Assembly: GCA_003342895.1 (NCBI GenBank)
Contig: PTFA01000192.1
Coordinates: 702,355-766,354 of the forward strand
DNA length: 64,000 nucleotides
Direction: 5' to 3'
From: Casuarius casuarius
Taxonomy: Eukaryota; Chordata; Aves; Casuariiformes; Casuariidae
Of the stretch, positions 29,211 through 41,700 are shown piece after piece. The stretch's first letter is position 1. Every line of letters begins with the position of its first letter. The position numbers and the translations under genes are program-made. Below the pieces are notes generated by a model that saw only the letters and a list, made by a program, of their open reading frames with translations, did not search any database and was not told the origin of the DNA.

Positions 29211-32200
29211 GCTATCAATNGTTTTGATATAATTTATTTTTTTTGCATAGGCATAAATTACAATCTGTTGATTAAAAAAATAAAATGAACAAAACAGTGC
29301 AGCATTTGCAACAGGCTACAAAATCCAATACAAATTCATCTCCTACCCTGTAAATCACCCACTTACGCAGGGCTAATGTATAACACTTGTATAGGGCAAA
29401 CCAAGAATGAGGGGAAATAAAGGAGGCAAAGGGAGTAAATAAGGGATGTCTGCTCTGACAGCTGTTTAATTTCTCTTGTCTCACTGTGTTCATCTTGTGC
29501 ATCAGCACTGGGCTTAAATAGCCCTAGGCTAGGAGATGCACCAGGCTGATGTAGCAGTGTTACATGCCCCCTTCTCCCTGGCAGCTGCAGAGCGCAGGAA
29601 AGGCCTTACAGAAATGCTGCAAGCTGCTGTTGGAAAGAGACAGCAAGGTGGGCACTCTGTGGTTGCTCTGCTGCAGCCCACATCCAATACAGAGCTTAGG
29701 GACAGAAAAACTGCACTTAACCTTTCAGTGCTCAAGCTCAGCATGCCCAACCAGGTACCTCAATGCAGTCAGCACAAGGAGGGCCCTAACATCAGCACTA
29801 ACCACTACAGGGTTTCCTCTCAGTTCTGTCTCCAGGGTGTTTTACCCCCAAACAGCAGAGACTTTCTGCTTTCTCCTGCAGGGACCCACCTTTCCTTTCA
29901 TCACCAAAGGACATGAGCATGCTCCTTCTGTTAAAGCACGTGGCTCCCTGCGCCTTGGCTAGCGGTTAACACAGCCTTGGAAGGAGCAGAGGGCCTGCTC
30001 CAATGCCAGCCTCAGGGGAAAGCAGCCCCCTTTTCCTACCTCTCACCAGGGTGCCTTATTTACAAAAAGGTCATTTTTCTTAGGCATGTGCTCTCCACCC
30101 AGACTGTCCAAACTCTGCAAGGAAAGAGGCCAGGGAGTGAGAAGGGATATGAGAAAAATGGCTTTCTAGTCTGGTGGTTATGGTATTTGCTTTGAAAGAT
30201 ACAGAAACCCTGGTGAAGGGGGAAGAGTTTCATCTCTCTGCACCAGCACTGTTTCTCATTAGATGAAATACAAAAACAGCTCTGCCAAGCCTAGGACCAG
30301 TCTAGGCATTCACAGAAGCATAACTCTGTGCACACAGGGCCCTATCAGGAGACACGACTCTGAGGCTAAGCAGGCAGCTGTAGACAAGTTTAAAATAATT
30401 GTGGCTGTAGCTGCCAAAAATTGAGTCTAAGCTCAATATAGGACAGAATTTATCTTCTCTGGATCTGGCTGCAGGTCTGCTTTTTCCTGGCAGCAGAGAC
30501 CTGTAACTGTCTAGGAGACTCCAGGGGATAATTTTGGAAGGGCTCAATGCTTCTGGCTGACAGAAGTCAGGGCACACTGATGGGAGAAGCATCCTCAGCT
30601 CTTTCCCCTCCACCATGTCCCTTCACTTCACTGTTTCAAGCAGAAAGACCAGAGCAGGAACCAATTCCTTGTGCTCCCCCCAGTGCCTGCATTGCTGGCA
30701 TCATCTTCCACAGGCATCAGCCAGTGCTGAAATGATAAATACAAGCCCTTAGCTTTTCCTTCCGCTAAATACAACCAAATGGGGCTGTTATAAATGCTAC
30801 CCAAGAACGTAAGCCAAACTAAACACCACGCATGCTGCATGTGGCCAGGAGGTGGAGTGGCCAGATGACCATGGTACACGTTAACGCAGGGAAGGTCCCT
30901 GGGGCTGAAGGCTAGACCCCTTCCTCTAGCCTCCTGTCGCATCTCCCCCCATCAAACCACAAGCAAAGGCATGACTCAGGTGCCCGCTTTAGACAAGGCC
31001 TCCCCGTTCCCTGTTCTGCATCAGCACAGTCCTCTGCTCAGGGAGCTGGGCCCAGGAGAAAGCAGGAGGGAGAGCAAGTCCTCCTAGGAGAAAGAGGGTC
31101 AGCCCACACCAGCCATCTGAGCAATGCAAGTGAGGGGGGACCCCACTGCCCCTCAACAGTTAACAGCCTGCAGGTGCAAGCATGCTCTTGAGAGGGGCAA
31201 GAAGAGGCATTACACACCCCAGGCTCCCTTGCCTCTACCCCGACACATGGGCCCTTTGCAGAGCCGTGGCCTCAACAAACCAAGCACCTCTACCACGAGC
31301 TGCTAGGCACCAACTGCTGCCCCACAGGCGAGTAGGTGGGCCAGGGGCATGCTGCCTCTCCATGCCCTCCTTGGCCCCAAGGCCTCACACGGTCTCCTCC
31401 CCGCAAGCCAGCATCACCACACTTCAAAAAGTGATGTACTATTAGTCAGATGCTTACTGTCCTGTCCCCCCCAGGCCGTGTGCAGTGATTGCCCTCTGCA
31501 GACAGGTGCAAGCCCTGGCAGGCGGTCTTCTCTCTCTGCCCCCTTTCCCAGTCATCAGCCTGTATATGTATGGAGAAAGCCATACAGAGCATGGGGACAG
31601 CAGGCCCGTTCCCTACGTACAGCTGCCTATATACAGATGCATCTACAGACAAGTGGTCACGGACACAAGCTGCCCACATACCTTGTGGGTTACAAACTCG
31701 GAGGGCATCCTCCAAAGTAAGGAGGCAGGAACAAGCCCAGCACCCTCCTGGGTGCCTTTTCGCCAAGGACGCTCGGGCAGACGCTGCAGCTGATGGCATC
31801 TCGCCCAGCAGCAGTCCGCGATGGACGTGGTCTTCCCGAGCCCAGCTATCAAGCCACTTAGGCTCAAAGCCCAAGTTTGAAACAGCTCTGCTCATCTTAT
31901 TCTAGTTTTATCTTACTGTGTGCACTATTCTTGTACTAAATAAAGCTCTAGCCCTCTAAGCCACTCGCCTGAGCGGTACCACATAACAGAACATTCTCCG
32001 GTTAAGTAAAAATTGCATGGAAAAAAAGTTTTTTTTCCTTTGTTATTACAAAAAAAAAGCCCCCACACCCTAACCTCAAACCAGCCCTCCCCCCTTAGAA
32101 AAAAACAGAACAAACCCAGAAGGGGAGGCAGATGACAGGAGTTTTCAACAGCATCATTGCGCTTAACAGCCAGGAGCCAAACGGACCAGAGGGACACGTG

Positions 32201-33098
32201 GCCCCCCCACACCAGCACGCGGGCGATACAGGACTCCTGTCGCTTTTGGCCAACAGCCTCGCGCATGGCGGAGGCCCAACAACACCCNCCGGCAGCAGGA
32301 GGTATAACACGTCTCCAAACACGCAGCTGGGGGACCGGGACGGACGGATCACAATGCTGGGGCCGGCTTCACAACCCACAGATTCTTTACTTTTCCCTCC
32401 CCCCTGCCCCAAATCTTTAGTTTTATATTAATACTTCATTAATACTGCCTTATTTCCCCTCTGCCGACCCGGCTTTAAAGGCCTTGGGAGCTTCAGCGAC
32501 CCAACGCCAAGGCGGAAGAACTGCCCCAAGCGGAAGGGAGGCGACAGTGGCACGAGGCTCGTTGGTCGTGACGCGCTCCCCACCTACTCCGACGGCCCCG
32601 AGCTGGTCACCGAGGCCACGTACACCGTAACATGCCCAAGCCCGCGTGAAGCGGAATACAAAATTACATACACCCTGCAAAAGCCATGGGAATGTTACAC
32701 ACGTCATCAGAAAGGTGGGGAAAAAGGGGACACGTGGACTGCACAGACCCAATAGAAAGTTAGCTTAAAAAGCTGAAGTGTCCAATATGCGCTGAAAATA
32801 ACCTGGGCTGTGCTAGGACCCACGCAGGATGCTCTTGCCTTACCACCCCATTGACTACGATCCTCTCCCCTAAACACAAATTCTTCCCCTCTGCAAGCAG
32901 CAGCACAGAAAAGCTGAAGGGGAACAAGTTCTCTGGGGTGGCTGCTCACGCCTCCCAGGATTTTTACGTGTGAAGCGGCAAAAATAGACGAATTCTCTCT
33001 CACGCTCTTCCCAGGCAGCATCCTCCCTGCGCCATCATCCTGCACTGCCTGTGTGGGACCCGGGGCGGTCAGCCAGGGCGGGTGAGCCGGGGGGGGGG
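29211..33098 (-). other. SUN2 3' untranslated or downstream region (inferred)
   Basis: No conserved coding sequence follows the SUN2 stop codon at 33099. On the minus strand a non-canonical AATATA/TATAAA stretch near 32420-32430 would end the UTR after about 0.7 kb. An ATTAAA at 29465-29470 and an AATAAA at 29233-29238 would give 3.6-3.9 kb. Which one is used cannot be decided from sequence. Confidence 0.45.
29233..29238 (-). terminator. Candidate distal SUN2 polyadenylation signal
   Basis: TTTATT on the plus strand is AATAAA on the minus strand, followed by a GT-containing stretch. It is the first canonical hexamer I find downstream of SUN2. Confidence 0.4.
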
Positions 33099-35798
33099 TC
33101 AGTGCGCTGGCTCCCCGTGCACACGGAAGCGGTAGATGCAGGTGTACTCAGGGTGACCCCAATTGCTCAATATCCGGAGCTCCACCAGCTGCAACGTGCC
33201 CAAGTCTTCACCCTTAGCAAGAAGGGAGAGCAGAGATGTTTCATGGCAGGAAGGGAAACCTGCGCCTGAGCCCTTGAGATAGGGGCAAACATCCCCCAAG
33301 CTTAGGGTGCAACAGTTGCTGCCAGGGATGCAAGCTGGCCAGGAGCCTGTGTACAGGAGCAAAGCTTGCAACATCCCCTCCCAGAACGATACGAGCCTGA
33401 ACAGCGATTCACCATGGGCAAATCTTCCAAGAACCAACCAACCATGTTTAGGACGGCTTCGTACCCCTCAAATCCTCCGCCCTGGCATCCCCCAACACTG
33501 TTGACCAATTTTCTCACTTAGGGGCTCAGTCTGGCCGGAGAGCTCCTGCACCACCCCCATGCCTTACCTCGAAGTAAAACGTTTGGATGGGATTGCCATC
33601 ATGGTTGTACGTGAACTGCCCGAGGAGAGTGCCCTCCTCTTCTCCTTCCTCTTTCAAACCCTAAGGGGAGCAAGCAAAAAGGGAGGCAGAAAGGGAGAAC
33701 GTGAGGTGATCAGAGAGTCTGGGGCAGAAGTGGGAGACGGAGGCACAAGTGCACTTAGACACCACATCTGCTTTTCCAGGCCAAAACACACAAACAGGAA
33801 CAGGGACCAGTGGGGAAGGGTGGGGGAAAGACCAAGAGTTACACCTACTCACTTCCCTCTCCCCGCAGAGCCCCTCGCATCCCAAAACCCTTCCCTGAGC
33901 CTTGTGTTTCCCTCTCTCTCTCCTTCCCCAGGTGTTGCATACTTATCCTTGTCAGAATAAAATCCCCCCCCCCTTCCTAGAGCACCCCACAGCCAGGTAC
34001 AGAGCTTACTACTCACCCAACTTCTGCAGTATCATCCCCTCCCCTTGTCTGCCATCCTCAAACACATCAACCTCCTGCAATCCCCTGCAGAGTCCCCAAG
34101 TTTCCACCTTTTCCCTTGGGTCCAGATGAGGATACTCACATAGACAGTGAAGTCCTTGGGAGCGCTGGGGATAGTGCCCTGGGGCGAGAGGGCTTTCGGG
34201 ATGTGCTCCAGCGTCACGGCTGTGGGACGGATGGGGCTGGAGAGGCGGATGACAGCGAACCCCTGGGATCCACGAAACGCCCAGCAGTTCCCAGGGTTGA
34301 CGTCTGGCTACGCATGTGAGAACAAGACACCAGCTCTTAGGCATCAGCAGGAAGGTTACTACCATTAACTACAGTACTACTACCAGTAACGACATTAACA
34401 CTGTTTTTCTCCCACTGTTATCTAGGCTGCCTCACCCTGGAGCATTTTACAGGCTCTGTATGGACGTATTTATACCCTGCAAGATGTGGACAACTCTAGA
34501 AAGAAGCACAACAGCTACTAACTGCACAGTAGAGCGTGAGGGAGTCACGCTGCTCCAAAGCGACTTTCTAAGTTGCCGTGAAGGAAGTCCCCTTTACTCA
34601 GGGCACAACGAAGGCCAGGCTGGCCCGCAGCTAGCTGAATGCCCTCCGCACCCAGCTCAAGGTGAGACAGTCCCAGGCGGGAACCTGGCAGCCGCAGAGA
34701 AGGGTGACTCAAGACTTGCCGCTTGCTTTTTACACCTGCACACTCAGGACCTGCCACTGGGGAGACAGCCCTACTTCCCAGCTTAAGTATTGCTCCAGCC
34801 TTACCACAGCAATCATCCCTTCTAGGAGGCTGCAGCATTACACGCTGCCACCCCAGGCAGGCTTGAGCAAACACTGGGACACAGGCAGCCTGATTGCAAA
34901 CTGCCCTGTGTGCAAGATCAGCACATGTAACCACTTCAATAAAAGCTTGTAAAAACTGCACAGGAACCGGTGCACCTAGTTCCCTCTCCCCAGTCCTCCC
35001 TCTGCCCTCCCAGGAACAGCAGGAGCTATTCTCCTCCATATGGTTTGTGGAAAACAGGTACCTCCCAGAATGCCAGCGCAGTGAAAGGCAAGGAAAAGAG
35101 GGGTACGAGTGGCCCTGGGGAGAGGAGACAAGCTGGGACAGAGAGAGCAGGCAACTCAGGAAGGAAAGGAGGAGAGGGCCCTCTCAAAGCTCACTCAAGC
35201 GACAGGACAGCCCAAATCCCACAGGGGCAGCAGGGGCCCTTGCCCTGCTCCCCAAGGTGCTCACCTGCAGGATGACCCGGGGGGACTGTGAGTGGTACCA
35301 CAGGGGGATCCCGAACAAGCTCAGCAGCGCTGTCTTGGTCTCATAGGTTTCCGAGCAGCGGGTGTTAATGACGCTGGCCCCTGGCATGGGAAGGGAAAGG
35401 CAGGAGGTGAGGCCACAGCCACTGGCCAAGCGACAGTGGGTCTGTTGCGCGTGCCGGCACTGCAGGAGGGAAGCTAGGACAGTGTTTCCCAAGTACGGCT
35501 TGTAACACAAGAGACAACAAGCTTCCTACAGCCCGGCCGAGCTCATCACCATCACACTGCACTAGGTACACCAGCATGCTTCAGACCAGTGCTCTCCTCC
35601 TCACGGGTCCCGGTGCTTGGCCATGCCATGGGTCACAGAGAGACTCCCACAGAAATGTCGCCCGCAGAAATGTCGCCACGGCCCTCTTGAGGGGGGAGGG
35701 CCCTCCTGCCTACCTGCCGACTCCAGCGCGTAATCCACCATCCCCACGCGATCCTCACTGTAGCGCTTCAGGGCCTGGTTCACGATGAGATGCACTTG
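33099..35798 (-). CDS. SUN2: SUN2 exons 13-17, SUN domain
   Basis: Residues 526-716 form the KASH-binding SUN domain and match human SUN2 closely as I remember it. The KASH-lid segment TRCSETYETK contains Cys562. NCWAF (Cys600) and EYTCIYRF (Cys704) supply the disulfide of the cation-loop region. The protein ends RVHGEPAH with TGA at 33099-33101. Confidence 0.97.
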
Positions 35799-38700
35799 CT
35801 GCAAGAGGACCAGAGGATACGAGAGGGCTGAAGGGCTGGCACGGGCACCCTGTCCCCCACACGCACCCAACCTCACAAATCCAGGGCCCGATGCACTCCC
35901 AGGCGCACCTGCCCTGGGCCTTCACCTCCCCCTGAGGCAAAGACCTTTTCACAAAGCAGCCAGGGGGTGAATTCCTGCAGCGAAAACAAAAGGTCGTGCA
36001 CTTGGCTACAGAGCTTCATTAGGTGTTTCTGAAAATACCCCGGCTAGAGCTGCCACACAATGAAGGGGCAGCATCCAGCCACGCTGGACTCCCCTTTCCC
36101 CGTCCCAACAGATGGGCTGGCTGCACCAGAGGAGGAGGATGTGGGCTGGATCCCCAGCTGGGTACCAGACACAGCCCTGCAGCTCACGTGGCTCTCCTGG
36201 CTTCGTCTGCTGTCCCCTCCACCCCACTGCTTCACTCTTCCCACAGGGATTGACACCAACTTGCCCTATCTGGCAAACCCAATGTTGCAACACCAGGACT
36301 GCCTAAGGTCAAACAGGTCACTGTATCCCAGGAAAGAGCTTCCGCATCTCCCAGATACACAAACAAGAAATAGATCCTATCTCTTGGATTCAGGTCCTGA
36401 AGGATATATCCAGCATCACAGTTTAGGGTCTAAACTTTATAGGCTAAGCAGGCCTCATGCATGCTATGGGAGAGCGTCTGCTGTTAATCGCCTTTATGCC
36501 TCTCTCCATTGCCCTCCACAGAGAATTGCCAACAATTCTTTTCAAAACAGACTCATTTTTTCCTGTGATGTCATTCAACTAAAATGCTTTGCCCCAAATC
36601 ACTCTGCATCACTGAGAAGAATGGCAGTAAATGAGGCACCACAGGGCTGTTTGCAAGCGTCTTACCATGGCCATGGAAACCTTGCTGGGCACCTGCCTGG
36701 CCTTTGGGTGAATGACACATGAGCAGAACAACTCAGGCCCAGCGTCCCCGCTACTCTTTCTTTCTCCACATCTCCCTGGTCCAAGCTGCAAAGGCCTGAG
36801 CACCAGACTTGGGTTTTAAGACAGCTAGACACTTGCGTGTGTGCAGATACTACCACCTCCAACCCTTTTCAAGGTAGGAGAGCAGGCTGGGTGGCTGCAC
36901 AGATGCAGCCAAGAGCAAGCTGGTGGCAGAGCAGAGAAGGGAGGAAGGTCATGTCCCATGGGAGCACTCTTTCCTCACGGGATCTGTCAGCACAAGGTGA
37001 GGCAGAGGCAGACCCTGGCTGCCTCCTCTTCCTCTCCCCTCCTCACCCTCACTGTCTTCGAGGCACAGGCTCAAACTCACAGAATAACCCAGCAGCCACC
37101 ACTTCAGAGCTACCCTCACTTTAGGGGAAGACACACAATTCTGTCCAGAGGGCTTCCCAGACCAGTCTTCTCCCTTAAAAATGTATGTCTTTAGGGAGGA
37201 GGGCGTTAGGACATTATTAAGCACTTTTAGTAAAACCTAAAGCATGTCCTGCCAGGCTCTGTCAGACACATGCCGAGACAAGCTCCCTGCCACAAGAAAT
37301 CAGTCTAAAGAGGCAAGAAAAGAGATGTTCATAGGGGTCAGGGGAGGGAATATCATGTCCATTGAGCAACGGAGGGACAGAGCAGGGGCGCAAACTCTTC
37401 CTGAGAGGCCATGGTTTTAGCAGAGCTGGGCGTCTGCCCCAGCCCCAGCAACGTCTTAATNCCAGCCACCCCCCTGGAAGCTTTTGATACGGGAGAACTT
37501 GCTCGCACTAAGACACACAAGTAAATGCACATCTTTGGCAGCTGGACACCAAGCTCCAGCCGAGGTTTCGACAGCAAGGAAAACAGCAGAGGGGCAAGAG
37601 GAAAACACATTGAATTTGCCAGCCCCAATCCTATCTTCACCATAGCACATCCCAGCCTGCTCCAACATCCATCCGCACACCCACGAGTGGCATCCCAGCC
37701 CTAAGGGCTGTCCCCACAGCTCCACTATCTGCCCAGGCACATGTGCCAGTCCCCTTCACACGCATGCAAGAGGGGACCCTCTTCCCCCCCCCCGGTGCCC
37801 ATGGGTGCTGCCATGTCCCTGAGGCCCAGGCAAATGCTCACCTCCTCTGTCACCCCCGCCATTCCGCCTTGCCGCAGGGCCACTCCAATGCCAGCCTGGG
37901 CATCCCGTGCTGACAGCTGCCGGTCCTCCAAGACTTTCGCAAGGATCTTGCGCTCCAGCGCCTGGAGCTCAGCTTGCAAATCTTCCCGCTGGAGGAAGAG
38001 GCTGGCTGCCCCGTCCCGCCGGGGCTGCGACAAGAACTGGCTGACCCAGGCAGGGAACTGCGCTTCCATCTGAAACCAGCAAGACAGGAGCTCAGCCCCT
38101 GGGCAGAGACACCTTACCTCACGGCATGGGCTTTGCCGGGGCCCTCGGATCAATCTGCGAGGGGGCTGGTTCCCATGAGGACGCTGCTCCTAAGAACTCA
38201 GGCACCCCCGAGAGGGGACAGACCAGACCCGCTGTAAAGGATCAGAGACTCACGTCAGTCCGCACTCCCTTGATCTGCTCCAGCATCACCTCCATGTGCT
38301 TCCCCACCACCTCCTGGTCCGATTTCAGGAGTGCCAGCTCCCTCTTCAGGCCCGCCAGCTCCCGCTCCAGTTTGTTCATCTCCTGCTGGAAGCTCCCCCT
38401 CAGGCCCTCCTGTGTGGAGCTGCACCCCCGCCAAGAAGAGAGGAAACACAACAAAAGCATTAGGGCCAGCTGGGCAGCGTGGCAGGCGAGATCCTGGCAC
38501 AGCCCCTCTGGAGGGCCACCGGCACTCCTGACGGGAATTTGCAGCCTGGCCATCAGCGACGGATGATCCCAGCTCCCCTCCGCAAACCAGGAGGGGCCTC
38601 TTCCCCCACCAGCTACAGCTCCCAGCCTCGGGACCACTCCTACCTGCACTCCCCTGCACCTCAGCCTCTGTGCCATGACTCCAGGTGACACAAGTCTTTG

Positions 38701-41700
38701 CCACCATCACTCTATCCAGGGCGCTTTCTCTTGCTGACTTAACCACATGTTCACTCCTCCTTTTCCCTTAACCTTGCACCTTTCAACCTCTTACCTCCCT
38801 CACCAAACCAGAGCTGGAAACTCTTCCTAAGCTCTGCGATGGCAGTTTTGCCCCACTATCTGTTTGCCCCTAATACAGGATGCAAATCTACGTAGGGTAG
38901 GTCGCAGCAAGAAGCGGCTCTGCCCAGACAGCCAACAGTACCTCTGCCACTCTGAATTCAGCTCGAACAAGCGGGCCTCCATCTCCTGCCAAAACAGCCA
39001 CAAGGGAAACAAAAACGCAAGGGTGAGATCTGCAATGAGCACGTGAAGTTAAACAAAATCACGTCCGGATGCAGGAATTACGATGCTACACCAAAACCAG
39101 CCCATTCCTCATCCTTCACAGTGGCCAGGGCTGCTCTTCGCAGGTACGCAGAGCTGCTCCGCTGGGAGACCCAATGAGACGAGGGAACTGAAATGGCCCC
39201 ATGGCTGCTGGGATCCCTCGATGACCTTCCTCCTCCTGGTGCCCTGGCACCCCTCTTCCCCTCCCAGGCGCAGAGGCAGCACGTGCTGCCCCATTTCCCA
39301 GCAGCTGTGCTGCAGGGAACGCCGCTTGGCTCCCTTGATACTTGACATTAAAAGCCTGGTTCAGACCTTCCTCAGCTGGGGTGTTAACACAGCTCCCCAT
39401 AGCGTTTCCCATCCCAACCACCCTGCTCCTCAGCAGAGACAACCCCGGCAGCGGGCTCCTGCTGACACCGTGAGCGTGGCTACCAGCACCCAGAGCAGAC
39501 ACGTCCCACTTCCAAGATATGGCCAGTCCCCCCGTCCCTCCCCAGGTTTCTGGGAGGAGTGAGGTTTCAGCCATTTACCTGCGAGGCTTGGGTGATCTTC
39601 CCCAGGCGCCCGTTCAAATCCATCTGCACCTGGGCTCGGAGGGCATCCAGCTCGCCCTGCAGGGCACGGAGGAGAGGTGAGAGCCTGGCCACGTGCAACC
39701 CCCTTGCCTGGACCCCGCAGCCACCCACCAGGACAGCCCCAGTGCCCCTCACCTGGACATGCACAGCCACGTCGTTGCGGACATGCTCCTTCAGCTCTTC
39801 TTCCCGGCGGCTCACCAGCCCCTCCAGCAGCGTGAGGACGTCCCCATGCTTCAGCTCACCCCCCGCCGCCACGACCCCCCTCTGCAGCTCCCACCGCGAT
39901 GCCTCGGCCTCCAGCGCCTTGAAGCGTTTCTCCAGGGCTTGAAACCGTGCCAGGAGCTGGTGCTCCCCGCTCAGCCCCTGCAACAGCACAGGGAAGCGTG
40001 GTCCAACAAAAAACCCCCACAACATGGCACCAACCCCTGGGGCCCTGCCTGCTCCAGAGGGACCACCACATCCCCTGGGAAAGGGGCATGAGACCTGCCA
40101 ATCCCAAATGACAGTTTTCATTCATCTGCTTTTTCCCAGGAGAGGGCAGATGCTTTCCCCCACACCGTCCAGGGATGCCCAAAGAGCCAAGGGGGCCANC
40201 ACGGCCATGGCAGGGGCCAGACCGTGCGGCCCCAGGTATCCCCACACAGCATCCACCCCATCAGGGCTCGTGGGTGGTGGGGGAGTCCCGTGCCAGGGCT
40301 GCCCCAGCAGCTGCTCCCCAGCCCTTACCTGATCGAAGGCGGTCAGATCCCGAGCTCCGGGCACATCAGCTCCCCCAGACGCAGATGATGAAACCTTTGC
40401 AGATCCCCAGAGAAACGCAGGGAAGCTGAATGTTGACAGTCCATATGGGTAGAAATACCAAGCCCCTGGCAATGCAGAGAGATGAGCTGGTTAAAGTGGT
40501 GGGCCTGGAGCAGGGTTCAGACTAGCAGTCCACCACCACGGAGGGTCATCAGGTAGCCGCTGGGGCAGGGGTGACAAGGTGCCAGCAGCACCGAGCTGGC
40601 GGCCCTCGGTCCCCATGCACCATCCCTCCTCACACGCCAGGGTTTGGGCCTTGCCATTCATGTGGCAGCAGGACAACCACTCTCCTGAGCNCCCCAGCAC
40701 AAATGCACTGTCCTGCCACTCAGGGCAGGACAGAAGGGCTTTTGCAGGACAGAGAAAACAGACAGCCTCAAACCCTGGCTTTGAGTTTGAGTTACCGTAG
40801 GCGATTGCAGCAAGGAGCAGGAGGAGGAGCAGCAGCAGGAGAAACTTCTTCAGATCCGAATAGTGTCTGGAGAGCCGAGAAGAAAGAGGAGCCTGTATTA
40901 CTGCAGCTGCCTTCTCCCATCCGCGGCCTTCCTTTGGACTGGAGCCAGAAATGGGGGATTGGTAGGGAGAGTGCCACAAAAAAATAAAGCCTGGCCTGGC
41001 TTTGGTGGCAAACACCGACCCCAGGCCTCAGAGCGTGCTGGGGACCCATGGGTCTCCTGCAGGTCCCCCCTGTGTCTCACCCACCCCTGCCTCCCCGGGG
41101 TCCCACTAGCTGCTAACTCACTCCCCCCAGGTGGGTGCCACCGCCACACTCACCTCCTCGGGGTGACGCCACCCAGCAGGGGAGCTGTGCCGGCAAGGCG
41201 GTGCCACGCGGCTCCAACCCATGAGAACAACCACCCCAGGAACCGGACTGTAAAGAGAAAGAGAGGGATCAGCCCTCAGACCGGATCCCAGGCAGGACGT
41301 CCCCAGGCTGCTCCTGCTCTCCCCAGCACTCCCAAGGGGAGGAGAGGGCAGGAGGACAACCCACTTTGGCAGCATCAATCGCTGGCTTATTCCTGCTCTG
41401 GTGGCAGGGCAATCCTTCTCGCTCTCCATCTTGGTCTTGCGAAGCGCAGAGGACGTCAAACGCTTTAAGTACATACGGTCAGCTCAAACACAGCAGTGAC
41501 CGCACGGTGCTCTGCCCTCTCCCGCCAGTAACTCACACTGAGGGAACATCATGGTTCAGTCCCCCCCCATCCGCACCCTGTCACTCAGCTCTGCTAGCAA
41601 CCCTACCCATCCAGCAGCTGCACTCGCGCTTTTACTGTTGCGCCCCTCATGCGGACACAGATCCCTTCAACAGCTTCCAAAACCCTTCCACTGATGCATG

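Noticed and set aside
31939..31944. Plus-strand AATAAA as the end of a separate gene
   Set aside because: No plus-strand exon was found upstream; kept only as a possible distal signal for GTPBP1.
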